Assembly (NCBI GenBank): GCA_013400975.1
Contig: WBMZ01010840.1
Span: forward strand, 1 to 64,000
Length of the DNA stretch: 64,000 nt
From: Atrichornis clamosus
Taxonomy: Eukaryota; Chordata; Aves; Passeriformes; Menuridae
Direction of reading: 5' to 3'
A model generated the notes under the pieces. The model did not search any database. It was not told the origin of the DNA and saw only the letters and a list, made by a program, of their open reading frames with translations. Position 1 is the stretch's first letter. Each line of letters starts with the position of its first letter. Both the position numbers and the translations under genes were made by a program. Of this stretch, positions 51,601 through 60,905 are shown one piece after another.

Positions 51601-51644
51601 ATGGAGTTGATGATGATGTGAAAGATCAAAGTGGGAGTTCTTGA
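51601..51644 (+). CDS. ASPH: Candidate alternative exon (DGVDDDVKDQ...), low confidence
   Basis: After a convincing acceptor (ttttcactgtgtctagcag) the locus phase reads DGVDDDVKDQSGSS and then TGA at 51642-51644. A weaker internal donor, CAAA|gtggga after 51630, would make a 30-nt symmetric phase-1 mini-exon contributing DGVDDDVKDQ. That is in keeping with the acidic series and vaguely like the Asp-Thr-Asp-Asp-Val segment of the mammalian protein. Unspliced, it would end the protein. No polyadenylation signal follows closely. It may be a relic exon. Confidence 0.35.
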
Positions 51645-51964
51645 TTGTATTTAGAAAGATTTAGAAGTGGTTTTAAAATTTCAGTTTTTAAAGTTATTCT
51701 GCCACAATCCAAACAACAGTTGTTGAGAAGGTAAAATTTTGAAATAATTAGCTGATGAATAGAGCCATTTTTCAGCGAAACAGGAAAGAATATTTAAGAT
51801 CTATTTTTTTCCCTGGAATTCATCATAGCTTCAGTTTGTTAATAACAGTTTTCTGTTCACAGGTAAACATTTCTATGTACTAGCTGTGTTCTTTTGTGTG
51901 GTATGTAAATTCCGTCATTTGAGGTCTTGACTTCATTTTTGCTCTGACTTGAATGTTTTCTTAG

Positions 51965-52009
51965 CTGTTGAGGACCTTCCAAAGGAGGTGAATGAAGCCA
52001 CAGAGCCAG
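51965..52009 (+). CDS. ASPH: ASPH/junctate acidic exon (AVEDLPKEVNEATEP)
   Basis: The acceptor is ...ttttcttag and the donor CCAG|gtatat. It adds residues 267-281. 45 nt, symmetric phase 1. Only 120 bases separate it from the next exon, the shortest intron in the window. Confidence 0.88.
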
Positions 52010-52129
52010 GTATATATTTTGTAATTATGAACTTAAAGTGTCTTGATGAAATTGATGCATTTGAAAATCTGGATTTAAAAAAAAAAACAAACAAGCTCAT
52101 TGTACACTTTTTCCTTTTTTTATATATAG

Positions 52130-52171
52130 AGGAAATGAATGAAGAATTTGATATTGCTAAAGACCTCTCAG
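52130..52171 (+). CDS. ASPH: ASPH/junctate acidic exon (EEMNEEFDIAKDLS)
   Basis: The acceptor is ttcctttttttatatatag and the donor TCAG|gtacga. It adds residues 282-295. 42 nt, symmetric phase 1. A CR1 fragment begins only about 100 bases downstream. Confidence 0.88.
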
Positions 52172-52269
52172 GTACGAAATTTTTTAGCTTGTGAAAAAGC
52201 TTTTTTCTTCTATTTATATTTGTTAATATAATTAAGAAACAAACAAATGAAAAGCGAAGCAGAGAAAAG

Positions 52270-52998
52270 AATCATGGAACAGTTTGTCTTGGAAGGGGCA
52301 TGTAAAGATCATCTGGTTCAATGTCCCTGCCATGTCCAGTGACATCTTTCTCTAAGTCAGCTAGCTCAAAGCGCTGTCCAGCCTTTGAACACTTCAGTGG
52401 TGGAGCATCCACTACTGCTCTGGGCAATCTGTTCCCAGTGTCTCACCACACTCATCATAAAAAGTTTCATTCTGATGTCCAATCTCTATCTACTTTCTTT
52501 CAGTTTAAAATCTATTGTCCTGTTGCTACAGGCATCAGTAAAAAGTCTCTCTTCTTAAAAGATCCCTTACTGAAAGGCTGCAGTAAGGTCTCACTGGAGT
52601 CTTCTCTCCTCTAGGCTGAACAACCCCAAGTCTCTCAGCCTCTCTTCATAGGAGAGGTGCTCCAGCCCTCTGATCACCTTTATGGACCTGCTCTGAACTT
52701 GTTCTAACAGGTTGATGTCTGTCTTGTACTGCAAACTCCAGAGCTGGATGCAGCAGTCCGGGTGGGGTCTCATGAGAGACTCCTCTTTAGATGCAGCCAT
52801 GGATGCAGTTGGCCTTCGGACTGCGAGCACACACTGTCGACTCATGTCCAGTGTTTTATCCACCAGAATACCCAAGTCATTCTCCACAGGGATTTTCTCA
52901 ATCCCTCCCTTCCCAGTGTATATTGATATTGGAGGTTGCCCTGACCCCAGTGTAGGACCTCGTACTCGGCCTTGTTAAACTTCATGACGTTCTTATGA
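52270..52998 (-). mobile_element. CR1 LINE 3' fragment with reverse-transcriptase C-terminal remnant
   Basis: The longest CR1 copy here, antisense to ASPH. On the minus strand an open frame at 52887-52591 reads MENDLGILVDKTLDMSRQC, then DCCIQLWSLQYKTDINLLEQ, then RGLEHLSYEERLRDLGLFSL. That is the characteristic C-terminal end of the CR1 ORF2 protein. It starts at an internal Met and the body of ORF2 is missing, as expected for a 5'-truncated, inactive copy. The 580 bases from its end to exon 53579 are plain intron. Confidence 0.94.
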
Positions 52999-53578
52999 AG
53001 TACTTAACTCTGTTCCTCAAATTGGAGCTCTGTGGTAATTTTCCACATTGCTTCTCAGAAAGATTGTTGTAAGTTTTTGCTTGCTGTATTGTTATTGAGA
53101 AATTTTAAATGAGTACTTTGTCAAATGTAATTTGAAGATTTGCTCCAAGAAGTTAAAAATTATGTTGTTTTTTTCAAACAAGATGTTGATTCAGTCAGCT
53201 AGAGCAAAGCAATCTAAGCAGTTTAGCATGAGCACAGTGTGTAGGATTTGATGCTATATTTATTTAGATTTTCTATTTAAAAAATGCATTCTAGTATAAT
53301 TAAAGAGATGGCAAACATTGTTTCACTCACACAACAATTGTAACTAAAATCACTTTTGGGTGTGTAATAGGAATGGAAGTCAATAACAAGGAGGAGCTAA
53401 ACTTTTGGATGTGAAATGCATTCGGTACCTTTTTTCTACTCTTAAATTAATCTAATTGGTTGGTTCATAGTTTAAGTCTGCCTTTTTGAGATACTGGTTC
53501 AACTGTGTGGCTGCCGGGGAATAAAACCAATGTGAATGGTCTGTATATAACTTTCAACTCTTATTTTCTTTGTAACAG

Positions 53579-53629
53579 TAGAAAGTAAGCAAACAGAAGA
53601 TGATGTGGCCGTTGAACCAGAGGAATCAG
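53579..53629 (+). CDS. ASPH: ASPH/junctate acidic exon (VESKQTEDDVAVEPEES)
   Basis: The acceptor is ttattttctttgtaacag and the donor TCAG|gtttgt. It adds residues 296-312. 51 nt, symmetric phase 1. In the 990-bp intron after it, a weak acceptor-like site at 54464 precedes a short acidic frame; I do not call it. Confidence 0.88.
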
Positions 53630-54620
53630 GTTTGTATATTGTTTTTTGCATGAGTTTGCTACTTAAAAAATAATTGAGAACTATAAAGATTATGGAATAG
53701 AATGCTATGCTGCAATAAAAATACATTTGTAAGTTTTTCTTCAGCTGTTTTCTTTCAAGGACAAACAGATCTGTGTTGTTAGAACCTAGCATCTTGGTTT
53801 TTTCAATGGCATTATTTCATGGCTTAGAAAGCACTCTTCAGTTTTAGAGCTGAGAGTGCTCCCAGTTCAGAAAAACTTATTGATAAAAATGACCATATTT
53901 GGTCATATGATGAAACCGAAAATTTCTTTTCTATGCTCTGTTTCCCACCAGTCAGGCAGTAGTGCATACTCAGGAAAGAGGATATATGTTAGAAATAACA
54001 TTGAATGTCTCCCCAGCTTTGAGCTCTTTATTTATGGGCTTCCCAAGTCAGAGAATATATTTGCCTTTCTTTGATTCTTCCTATTGTCTACAGCCAGCAT
54101 CCTGGCTATTGTGAAGGGGTTTTTTTTGTGAGCCTGACTCCAAGAATGAATAGGGACTGTGTGCACCCTTCAGTCTGTTACCATTAATAGCAGTTGGTGA
54201 TGTGTGACATGTCTAATTTAAACATACATATGGAATTAAAAAGAATTGAATTTTGAAGTCAAGTATTTCACAACTACAGCTGGGAATGCAATAAGTGTAT
54301 GAATGTTTTCTAAGCCCATACGTAGTAGCATGTGAAACTGTGGGATATTTGTGCTTTGGATAGTATAGTTTCAGAATTTTGAAGTATGATTTCTGGAACT
54401 GTGCCATCCTGCAATTTACTTATTGTCCTACTTAAGTATTAGTCTTTCCTTTGGAAAACTTCAGCTGAGGAAGAAATTTGTATCCCACTTTTGCACAAGT
54501 AGCGTTATGGAGCCATCTTGTTGGGTCACTTTGAAACATAAGGGGAAAAAGAAAAGAAGCTTTTTGTAAATATTTGGGGAGCAGTCCAGTTTGAATTAAT
54601 TTTACATTTTTGATTTACAG

Positions 54621-54665
54621 AAATACCTGTTAAAGCTGAGGATTATTCAAATGATGTTCAAGTGG
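54621..54665 (+). CDS. ASPH: ASPH/junctate acidic exon (EIPVKAEDYSNDVQV)
   Basis: The acceptor is ...tgatttacag and the donor GTGG|gtaagt. It adds residues 313-327. 45 nt, symmetric phase 1. It is the last phase-1 internal exon found. It can join 59031 to end junctate/humbug, or join hydroxylase exons beyond 64000. Confidence 0.88.
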
Positions 54666-54916
54666 GTAAGTAAATCTTAAGTGACTGGGGTTTTTTCATT
54701 AAAAAATGAAGCTTTAGCTACATGAAAATTTGTAATCAAATTACTTTGTGGAGAGGCATGAAGGGGATGTCATTTTGTGAAAGCTGCTTCTTGGTTTAAA
54801 AGTAATAATTGTTCTATTGTACTTGATAAATGCCAGTTATAGTTACTGGCTGATATGAAAGTGTTCCAAATAAACTGAGTAGTTCTAATTTGCTACTTAA
54901 TTTTTACTGATTTCAG

Positions 54917-54969
54917 ACAATCTGAATACTTTTGAAAGGGAAATAGAACAATTTCAGGTCTCAAAGTAA
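54917..54969 (+). CDS. ASPH: Candidate alternative terminal exon (DNLNTFEREIEQFQVSK-stop)
   Basis: It lies 251 bases after exon 54621. A good acceptor (tttttactgatttcag) opens the locus phase, which reads DNLNTFEREIEQFQVSK then TAA at 54967-54969. The stop overlaps a very strong donor, AA|gtaagtg at 54966. Using that donor (exon 54917-54965, 49 nt) leaves phase 2; using CAG|gtctca at 54957 leaves phase 0. Neither matches the phase-1 acceptors of this locus, so the simplest reading is an alternative 3' end giving a ~344-residue junctate variant. AATAAA follows at 55179-55184. The peptide looks coding, with an amphipathic acidic helix, but I know no homologue. Confidence 0.5.
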
Positions 54970-57900
54970 GTGTGTAGTTCTCTCCAGAGTAGTTGTCATG
55001 GACAACAGTAGTGTTACTTCTCTGTGTGTCAGTCGGATCTGTTGGAGCCTGACCGTGGCACATTCTTTGGGCACTGCTCTGGAAACAGGAACTGTTTTGT
55101 CATGCCATCACATTTTTCTTGGCATAACTGATTTTAAGAACGGAGCACTGCCAGTACTTCCATCTGTTGCCTGACAGTAATAAACATAGATTTTACCAAA
55201 ACAATTTTTAGAATAGCTAAGTGGCTTCTAAGACTGCATATTTTTACATTTCGCCTGCTTCTTGGAGTTCATTATTAGAAGTTGCTAGTTTGTTCGTTGT
55301 AACAAAGCAGTTTTGGAGAGTGAAGCACTGGGTTGTATCAGAGAAGCTGCAATCCAAGGGCCTTGATGGCTGTATTTTTGGCTTGTGCTGATTAGCCTGT
55401 GCACTTCTCTTGGTTAGTTAATCTTTGCGCTATGCAGAAGCTTTTACAAGGTATGGTGCCCAGAGAGGTGGCGGTGGGGGGTTGTTTCTCCTTGCAGGAA
55501 AGGAATCTTGTATTTGGTTCTTGGTCATGCCAAAAGTAGCCAGATAAGTAAAAAAACATAGGAGACTTTTGTGGTTGCCCTGTACAAATTGGAGGCATGG
55601 TTTAGTTCATGTTTGAATTTGTAGGCTGAACCTCAGCTGAGGTGATTTGAAATGCACATATTGGTATGTAACTGGGTTGTCTGCAAGGTCTTTCTAACCT
55701 GTTCATCACAACAGCCACATGGTGTGTTGAAATGTTTGAAGCCACAGGTATTAATTAATACATATCTTGTCTTAAAGTGTTTTGTTTCATAATGAGTACG
55801 AAATATTCTTAACCAAAGCTTATAATCAGTGTAGGAACAAACAGTAGTTACCTTTGACAGCATGGGCAAGAAATTCAGCAAAAGTAGTCTTCACTCTTTG
55901 TTGTGCCTTAAGTTGGAACTCTAGAAGAGGGAAAGATGTTTTCTCTCAGAAAATATTGCTGTTTAAAGTTAAAATAACCAAAAGTCCCTTACAGGACTAT
56001 TGCAAAATTTCAACAGTAGATAATTCCACTCATTTGAGGATATTGAGATGATTTCTTGATTTATAGATACTATTTTAAAATTAAATTCAAAATCCTAGTG
56101 CCAACTTGAAATCTTTAATTCTTGGGTTTTAGGACCATATTTCTAGCACTTTTTGTGTTGTAATTTATGGCTCAGTCTTGCAGTAGTATATTAATTTTCC
56201 TACCTTCAGAAAAGAAAAATTTTAGGTGATCTGTGTAGTAGGGGTGTTCACCGAAATATGCCATTTCAAATCATAGCATCATTTAGGTTGGAAAAGATCC
56301 TTAAAGTCAAATCCAGCAGTTGACCTAACACTGCCAAGTCCACCACTAAACCATGTCCCCAAGCGTCACATCTACATGTCATGTAAATGCCTCCAGGGGT
56401 GGCAATTCCACCACTTCCCTGAACAGCCTGTCCCAATGCTTGACCACCCTTTCAGTGAAGAAAGTGTTCCTAATATCCAATCTAAACCTTCCCTGGAGCA
56501 ACTTGAGGTCGTTTCCTCTTGTCCTGTCACTATTTACCTGGGAGAAGAGACTGACCCCGACCTGGCTACATCCTCCTTTCAGTCACTTGTAGAGAGCGAT
56601 AAGATCTCCCCGAGCCTCCTGTCCAGGCTAAACAAGCCCAGCTCCCCCAGCCNGCCACTCCTCACTTGTGCTCCAGACCCTTCACCAGCTCCTCTGTCCT
56701 TCTCTGGACACACTTCAGCACCTCAATGTCTTTCTTGTAGTGAGGGGCCCAAAACTGAACACAGGGTTTGAGGTGCAGCCTCAACTGTTCTGAGTACAGG
56801 GGAACAATCACTCCTTTAATTGCAGATGTATTTGCAAATAAGATGGTGGAACTGAACCTTGTTGTATACTTTCCTTTTGTTGTACTGTGCTACTAAGAGT
56901 CTGTACCATTTTGAAACAGTGTTAGAATGAGAAATAGCTTGTTTTACGTTGAAATAGTATGCATTTTGTGATCCTTTCAAAAGGTCTTTTAGATTTCTTT
57001 TTTTTTTTTTAAACCATAATGGCTTTCAAAATTAGTGCAACACACCATTTAAATCACAAAATTACTCTTACCTCTATCCTGGCATATCTTGTGGAAACAC
57101 ATAATAGCAGCAGCTCTGGAAGGAATGAATTATTTTCTTTTTCCTTTCACAGGGTAAAAAAGAATCAATCAAAATGTGTTTATTTAGTTATTAAAGACAC
57201 AAGTAATTATTAGATGTAGTACAGTGTACATGATTCTTTGTTGAGGAAGTAGAAAATGAAAATAATTTGATCAGCACAAAATCTGCGCAGTGCACCAACT
57301 TATTCAAGAATCTTTATAATATCTGTAATTATGTGGGAACCACCCTGAAGACAGAAGAACCATTATTTATAATTTTTTCTAAAAATCTTACTGTTTCAGC
57401 ACATAAAGTAAAATTCAAGTAGCATCTTGGGAAACTGAGAAAAGAAACAGGACATAAATAAGTTGCTGAACATGAATAAAAATTTTATTAATATTAAATT
57501 ATTATTTCTTCCTGCTATTAGGTATATTTACCTGTCTTTTTTTGTATGTGAATATTTCACATTTAAAAGCAACATTACTCTCAAATTTTCCTCTTAGATT
57601 ATGATATTCCTGTTTACCAGGGATTTTTTAATATATCTTATTTATATTGGAGGATTCAGTATGGGGATTTTGTTGTCAGAAGTCTTTCTTTGTTCATGTG
57701 ATTTTACTTCATCAGTTATTCAGAATATGCCTATTCTTTAGGCAATAATAATAGTGAAGTTCATTGTATTGAATACAGTCAAGGACTGTCTTCTGAATGA
57801 AGAACACCTTTACACACATAGGCATTTTTACATATATGAAAGATATTTCTGTTTATGTAATAAAAATAACTTCAGGCAGCATAAAAGAAATTGAGAAATG

Positions 57901-59030
57901 TCACTGTAGATTCCTTATTCTGTACTAGTATAAATTCATGCAACAGCATTTGCATGGTGGCTCCAGTTTGTATCATGCTTGGAGCACTTGTCTGATTTTT
58001 AACAAAAACATAGGAACGTAGTTGTTTTGGAAAGAAAATGGGAGATAGTTCAGAGGTTGAATTTAGCTGTGGGGAACATTCTCACATCACCTGTGAAGAG
58101 ATTGGGTGTGGGATTTGAATATGCTGGAGTGCAAGTCAAAAGTTTTTTGCTGACATATCACGAAAAAGGTAATTAGTCAAGTACATCTTTAGGTATCTGT
58201 AGGTACTGTTTTCCAATTTTCTGAGTTTACTGCTGAAACTATTGTCAGTATTCTTTTCCAGACGTAGGCTACTTTAGCTGCAGTTATAGTCTGCATTTTT
58301 ATAAACTAATGCACTTAAGTGGTATGATAGACCAGCTTGAAATATTACGATTCAGGTTTTGGCTAATCCTGTTTTATACTTTCACATAAATTGCAGTGGT
58401 TGTGATAGAGTGGTATTTGTTGGACACATATTTTAAGGGAGACATTCTGGGGTTTGGGGTTACCATTATTCTCTGTATTTGGATTTTTATCCCTCTTGTA
58501 TGTGTTCAGATTTAAGATATCTGTGATTTGTTCCACTCCTCCCCTTCACCTTGTGTCCTTGACATTTTTATAACCCTAAATTTATTTTACCAACTGCTGA
58601 AATCCCTTATGTGTAGAGAAGTTTCCACTTTAGAACTTTGACCCTTCCTTATTCCCTGGCTCCTCTTTTCCAGTTGTCTTTGACTTGAACAAATAAAACC
58701 CCAAGCCAAAGCAGCAAAAACCCCAAGCAAAAAAAAAATGTTTTAATGGATTTGTGACATGGCCTAGATTTCCTTTACAAGGTAAACGAAGTGCCATATG
58801 GTAATAAAAAATTTACTGCTGAGATAAATATTTAAAAGTTTACGTTTCCCACCTTACACAGCAACTTTGTGTACATTCATTATGGTAGCTCCTAGAAATT
58901 ATAGCTTTCTCATATTAACAAGTCTGATACAAAGTTGCGTTTTTTAACATTGAAGATTTTTTTGTTGTTGTTTTAGAGGAAGTTGTGTTTTGGTTGGTCC
59001 TTTAATATAGATTTCCCCTTATTTTTTCAG
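54970..59030 (+). other. ASPH: Intron before the junctate/humbug terminal exon
   Basis: 4 kb of AT-rich intron containing one CR1 fragment (56268-56830), an AATAAA at 55179 and an undetermined base at 56653. No other exon was recognised. Confidence 0.65.
56268..56830 (-). mobile_element. CR1 LINE 3' fragment, antisense, different subfamily
   Basis: Reverse complement of a CR1 3' end. It reads CATTTAGGTTGGAAAAGATC, CCATGTCCCCAAGCGTCACA, GTGAAGAAAGTGTTCCTAAT, CTTGAGGTCGTTTCCTCTTG, then TCCTTCTCTGGACACACTTC and TTGTAGTGAGGGGCCCAAAA. The phrasing differs from the copies at 42880 and 52270, so it belongs to another CR1 subfamily. The open frames across it (56353-56771) are repeat artefacts. One base, 56653, is N. 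Confidence 0.93.
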
Positions 59031-59038
59031 ATACTTAA
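59031..59038 (+). CDS. ASPH: Junctate/humbug terminal exon (Asp-Thr-stop)
   Basis: After a strong acceptor (cccttattttttcag) the phase-1 frame reads (G)AT ACT TAA: Asp, Thr, stop. Mammalian junctate and humbug also end in Asp-Thr from a separate terminal exon, so this tiny coding end is conserved. With exon 54621 upstream the protein ends VQV-DT at about residue 329 from P2. It lacks the TPR and oxygenase domains. Recognised only from phase and family knowledge. Confidence 0.9.
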
Positions 59039-60905
59039 AGCTTCAAAAGAAAAGTCCCTACATCAGGAGGACCAGCCCTAACCATACGCTACAAAAGGGG
59101 AGCAGATGGTTGTAATAGATCTTATGATGTAATTACCAAGCAGTTCAGGGTTTGGGGAATGAACACTAAGATGCTGTAAATGGGTTTTAGCCAACTGTCA
59201 TTTTAATAAGCATTTTTAACACATGGTTGTTTAGTTTACATTCCTGTCTGATATTTTTTTTTTCCCCCTTGGTCAAGTTTAGTGAATTCATTATTTTTCT
59301 TCTGTGTTTGTGACAGAGTTGCAACTTAGAGCTGCATTTCATGTACTGTTTAAGCAATTGTTAATATTCTATTTATAACATAGCAGCAAGTACATTTTTT
59401 CAGATTTTAATATATATCTTTTGTTGTGGATTCATACAGTATGTACAGAGCAGTTTGGTCAAATGAAACATATAATATTACGAATTTTTAAATGTTTCAT
59501 AACTGCTGATATAGCATACACCCTAATGGTACTTTATTAAAAAACCCTAATCAGGCACACACTATGCTGTGAAGTTTGACTTCTGTCTCTTTGCACTGAT
59601 GTTATGTCAACAGTTACACTACATGAATTTCAGGTGAATTTTAAAATAGCCTAACAAGATACAAAATGTGTGTTTAATTCATACTAGTAAAAGGTCAGAT
59701 TACTAAATTAGTTTTCAAAAACCCTTTATGAGTTAATTAGCACTTTTTTTATTTATGCCAACTGATTTTTCAAGCAAAAATGTCTGGAGGCTATATGATA
59801 GCCTACAGGGATTCAGTGGAAATTTGCAACAAAACTGAATTGCTGGAATCAGGTTGAATTAAGTAAAATTCTTCTGGTTTTGTTTGCCTACCAATATAAT
59901 GATCTCAAAGCTGGATCTAATAAGCTTTATATTCAGTAAATTATTTTAAAAGTCAAATTTGCATAAATACTTGGGTTGCAAATTTTATTTAAAAAAAAAG
60001 AAAAAAACTTTAGAAGTTCAACCTTAAGGAAAACATTATGCCAAAATTTAAGACCTCCAGTTATAAATGCTCATATAAACGGTACATCTGAAACTTAGAC
60101 TGTGAGTGATTTCGAATTTTAATATAACAGGTGTGCTTTTTACCTGTTCTGTGCTGCTGTTCCACAATTACAAAGACATATTTTATTCTTTGGTATTTTG
60201 CATGTGTTCCTTTTTGGCTCAGGAATAATTGCTGTGATTTTAGGAAGTTGCCAAGCCTGTTACAAGAGCTTAGGAGAAATAAAGTAAGATAAATTTAAAA
60301 AAAGAAAAATCAATTTGGTAACCCTAAGAGTTGGTTGCCTTTTGGTTTACAGGGAGGCTTTCTATTTCTGTAACACTGTTTTGAAGTCAGGTTTTTAGAT
60401 GCTTACATTTGTAGTGAAAGGGGCATCATATATGCTTGCCTTTTTTTGGGATTGGGACATCAGTAAGACTCCACATGAGCGTTACATCTGATCAACAAAA
60501 ACAGATGTCCCAAAGTGATTTCTTTCGACTTTCAGGAAAGCAATAATACTCTTAGACTGTGATGTGTTTTGGGATGGGATATTCTAGTAAAATTACCTGT
60601 GATTGTGAATTGCAGAGCAATAATTTTTACAAAGCCATATTTTGTGAGGAATCTTGGGAATCATTTTAAGATGGTGAATGGAGGACTTTTTATATAACAG
60701 TGGCAGTCTATTTGTAGAATTATGGGACTGTGAGAGTATGTTATGCTGTGATTGAATTTTAAGTATTTTGTAACTGGGTGTGTGATTTTACGTGCTTCAT
60801 GTTTACAAAAATATGCCAAGCTGAGCAAGGTCAAGTGGACTATTAAAAAATGTATATTTAATCCATTTTAATGTTTGGCTGCAATAAAACACAGAAGAAT
60901 ATCTT
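59039..60905 (+). other. ASPH: 3' UTR of the junctate/humbug transcript
   Basis: AT-rich, non-coding sequence from the stop to the likely cleavage site after AATAAA at 60883. The length of about 1.9 kb is in the range expected for the short mammalian transcripts. No open frame of note. Confidence 0.65.
60883..60888 (+). terminator. ASPH: Likely polyadenylation signal, junctate/humbug mRNA
   Basis: AATAAA within ggctgcaataaaacacag, with a TGTA element about 30 bases upstream (60851) and a T/GT-rich run downstream (tctttgtctttctagtgtc). An earlier AATAAA at 60278-60283 and later ones at 61800-61805 and 61933-61938 are less well framed. Confidence 0.65.

Noticed and set aside
54465..54503. Acidic phase-compatible frame AEEEICIPLLHK-stop after an AG
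   Set aside because: The pyrimidine tract is interrupted, the peptide quickly becomes non-acidic, and no good donor or nearby polyadenylation signal is present.
56376..56771. 131-residue open frame
   Set aside because: It lies wholly inside an antisense CR1 fragment and spans an undetermined base.
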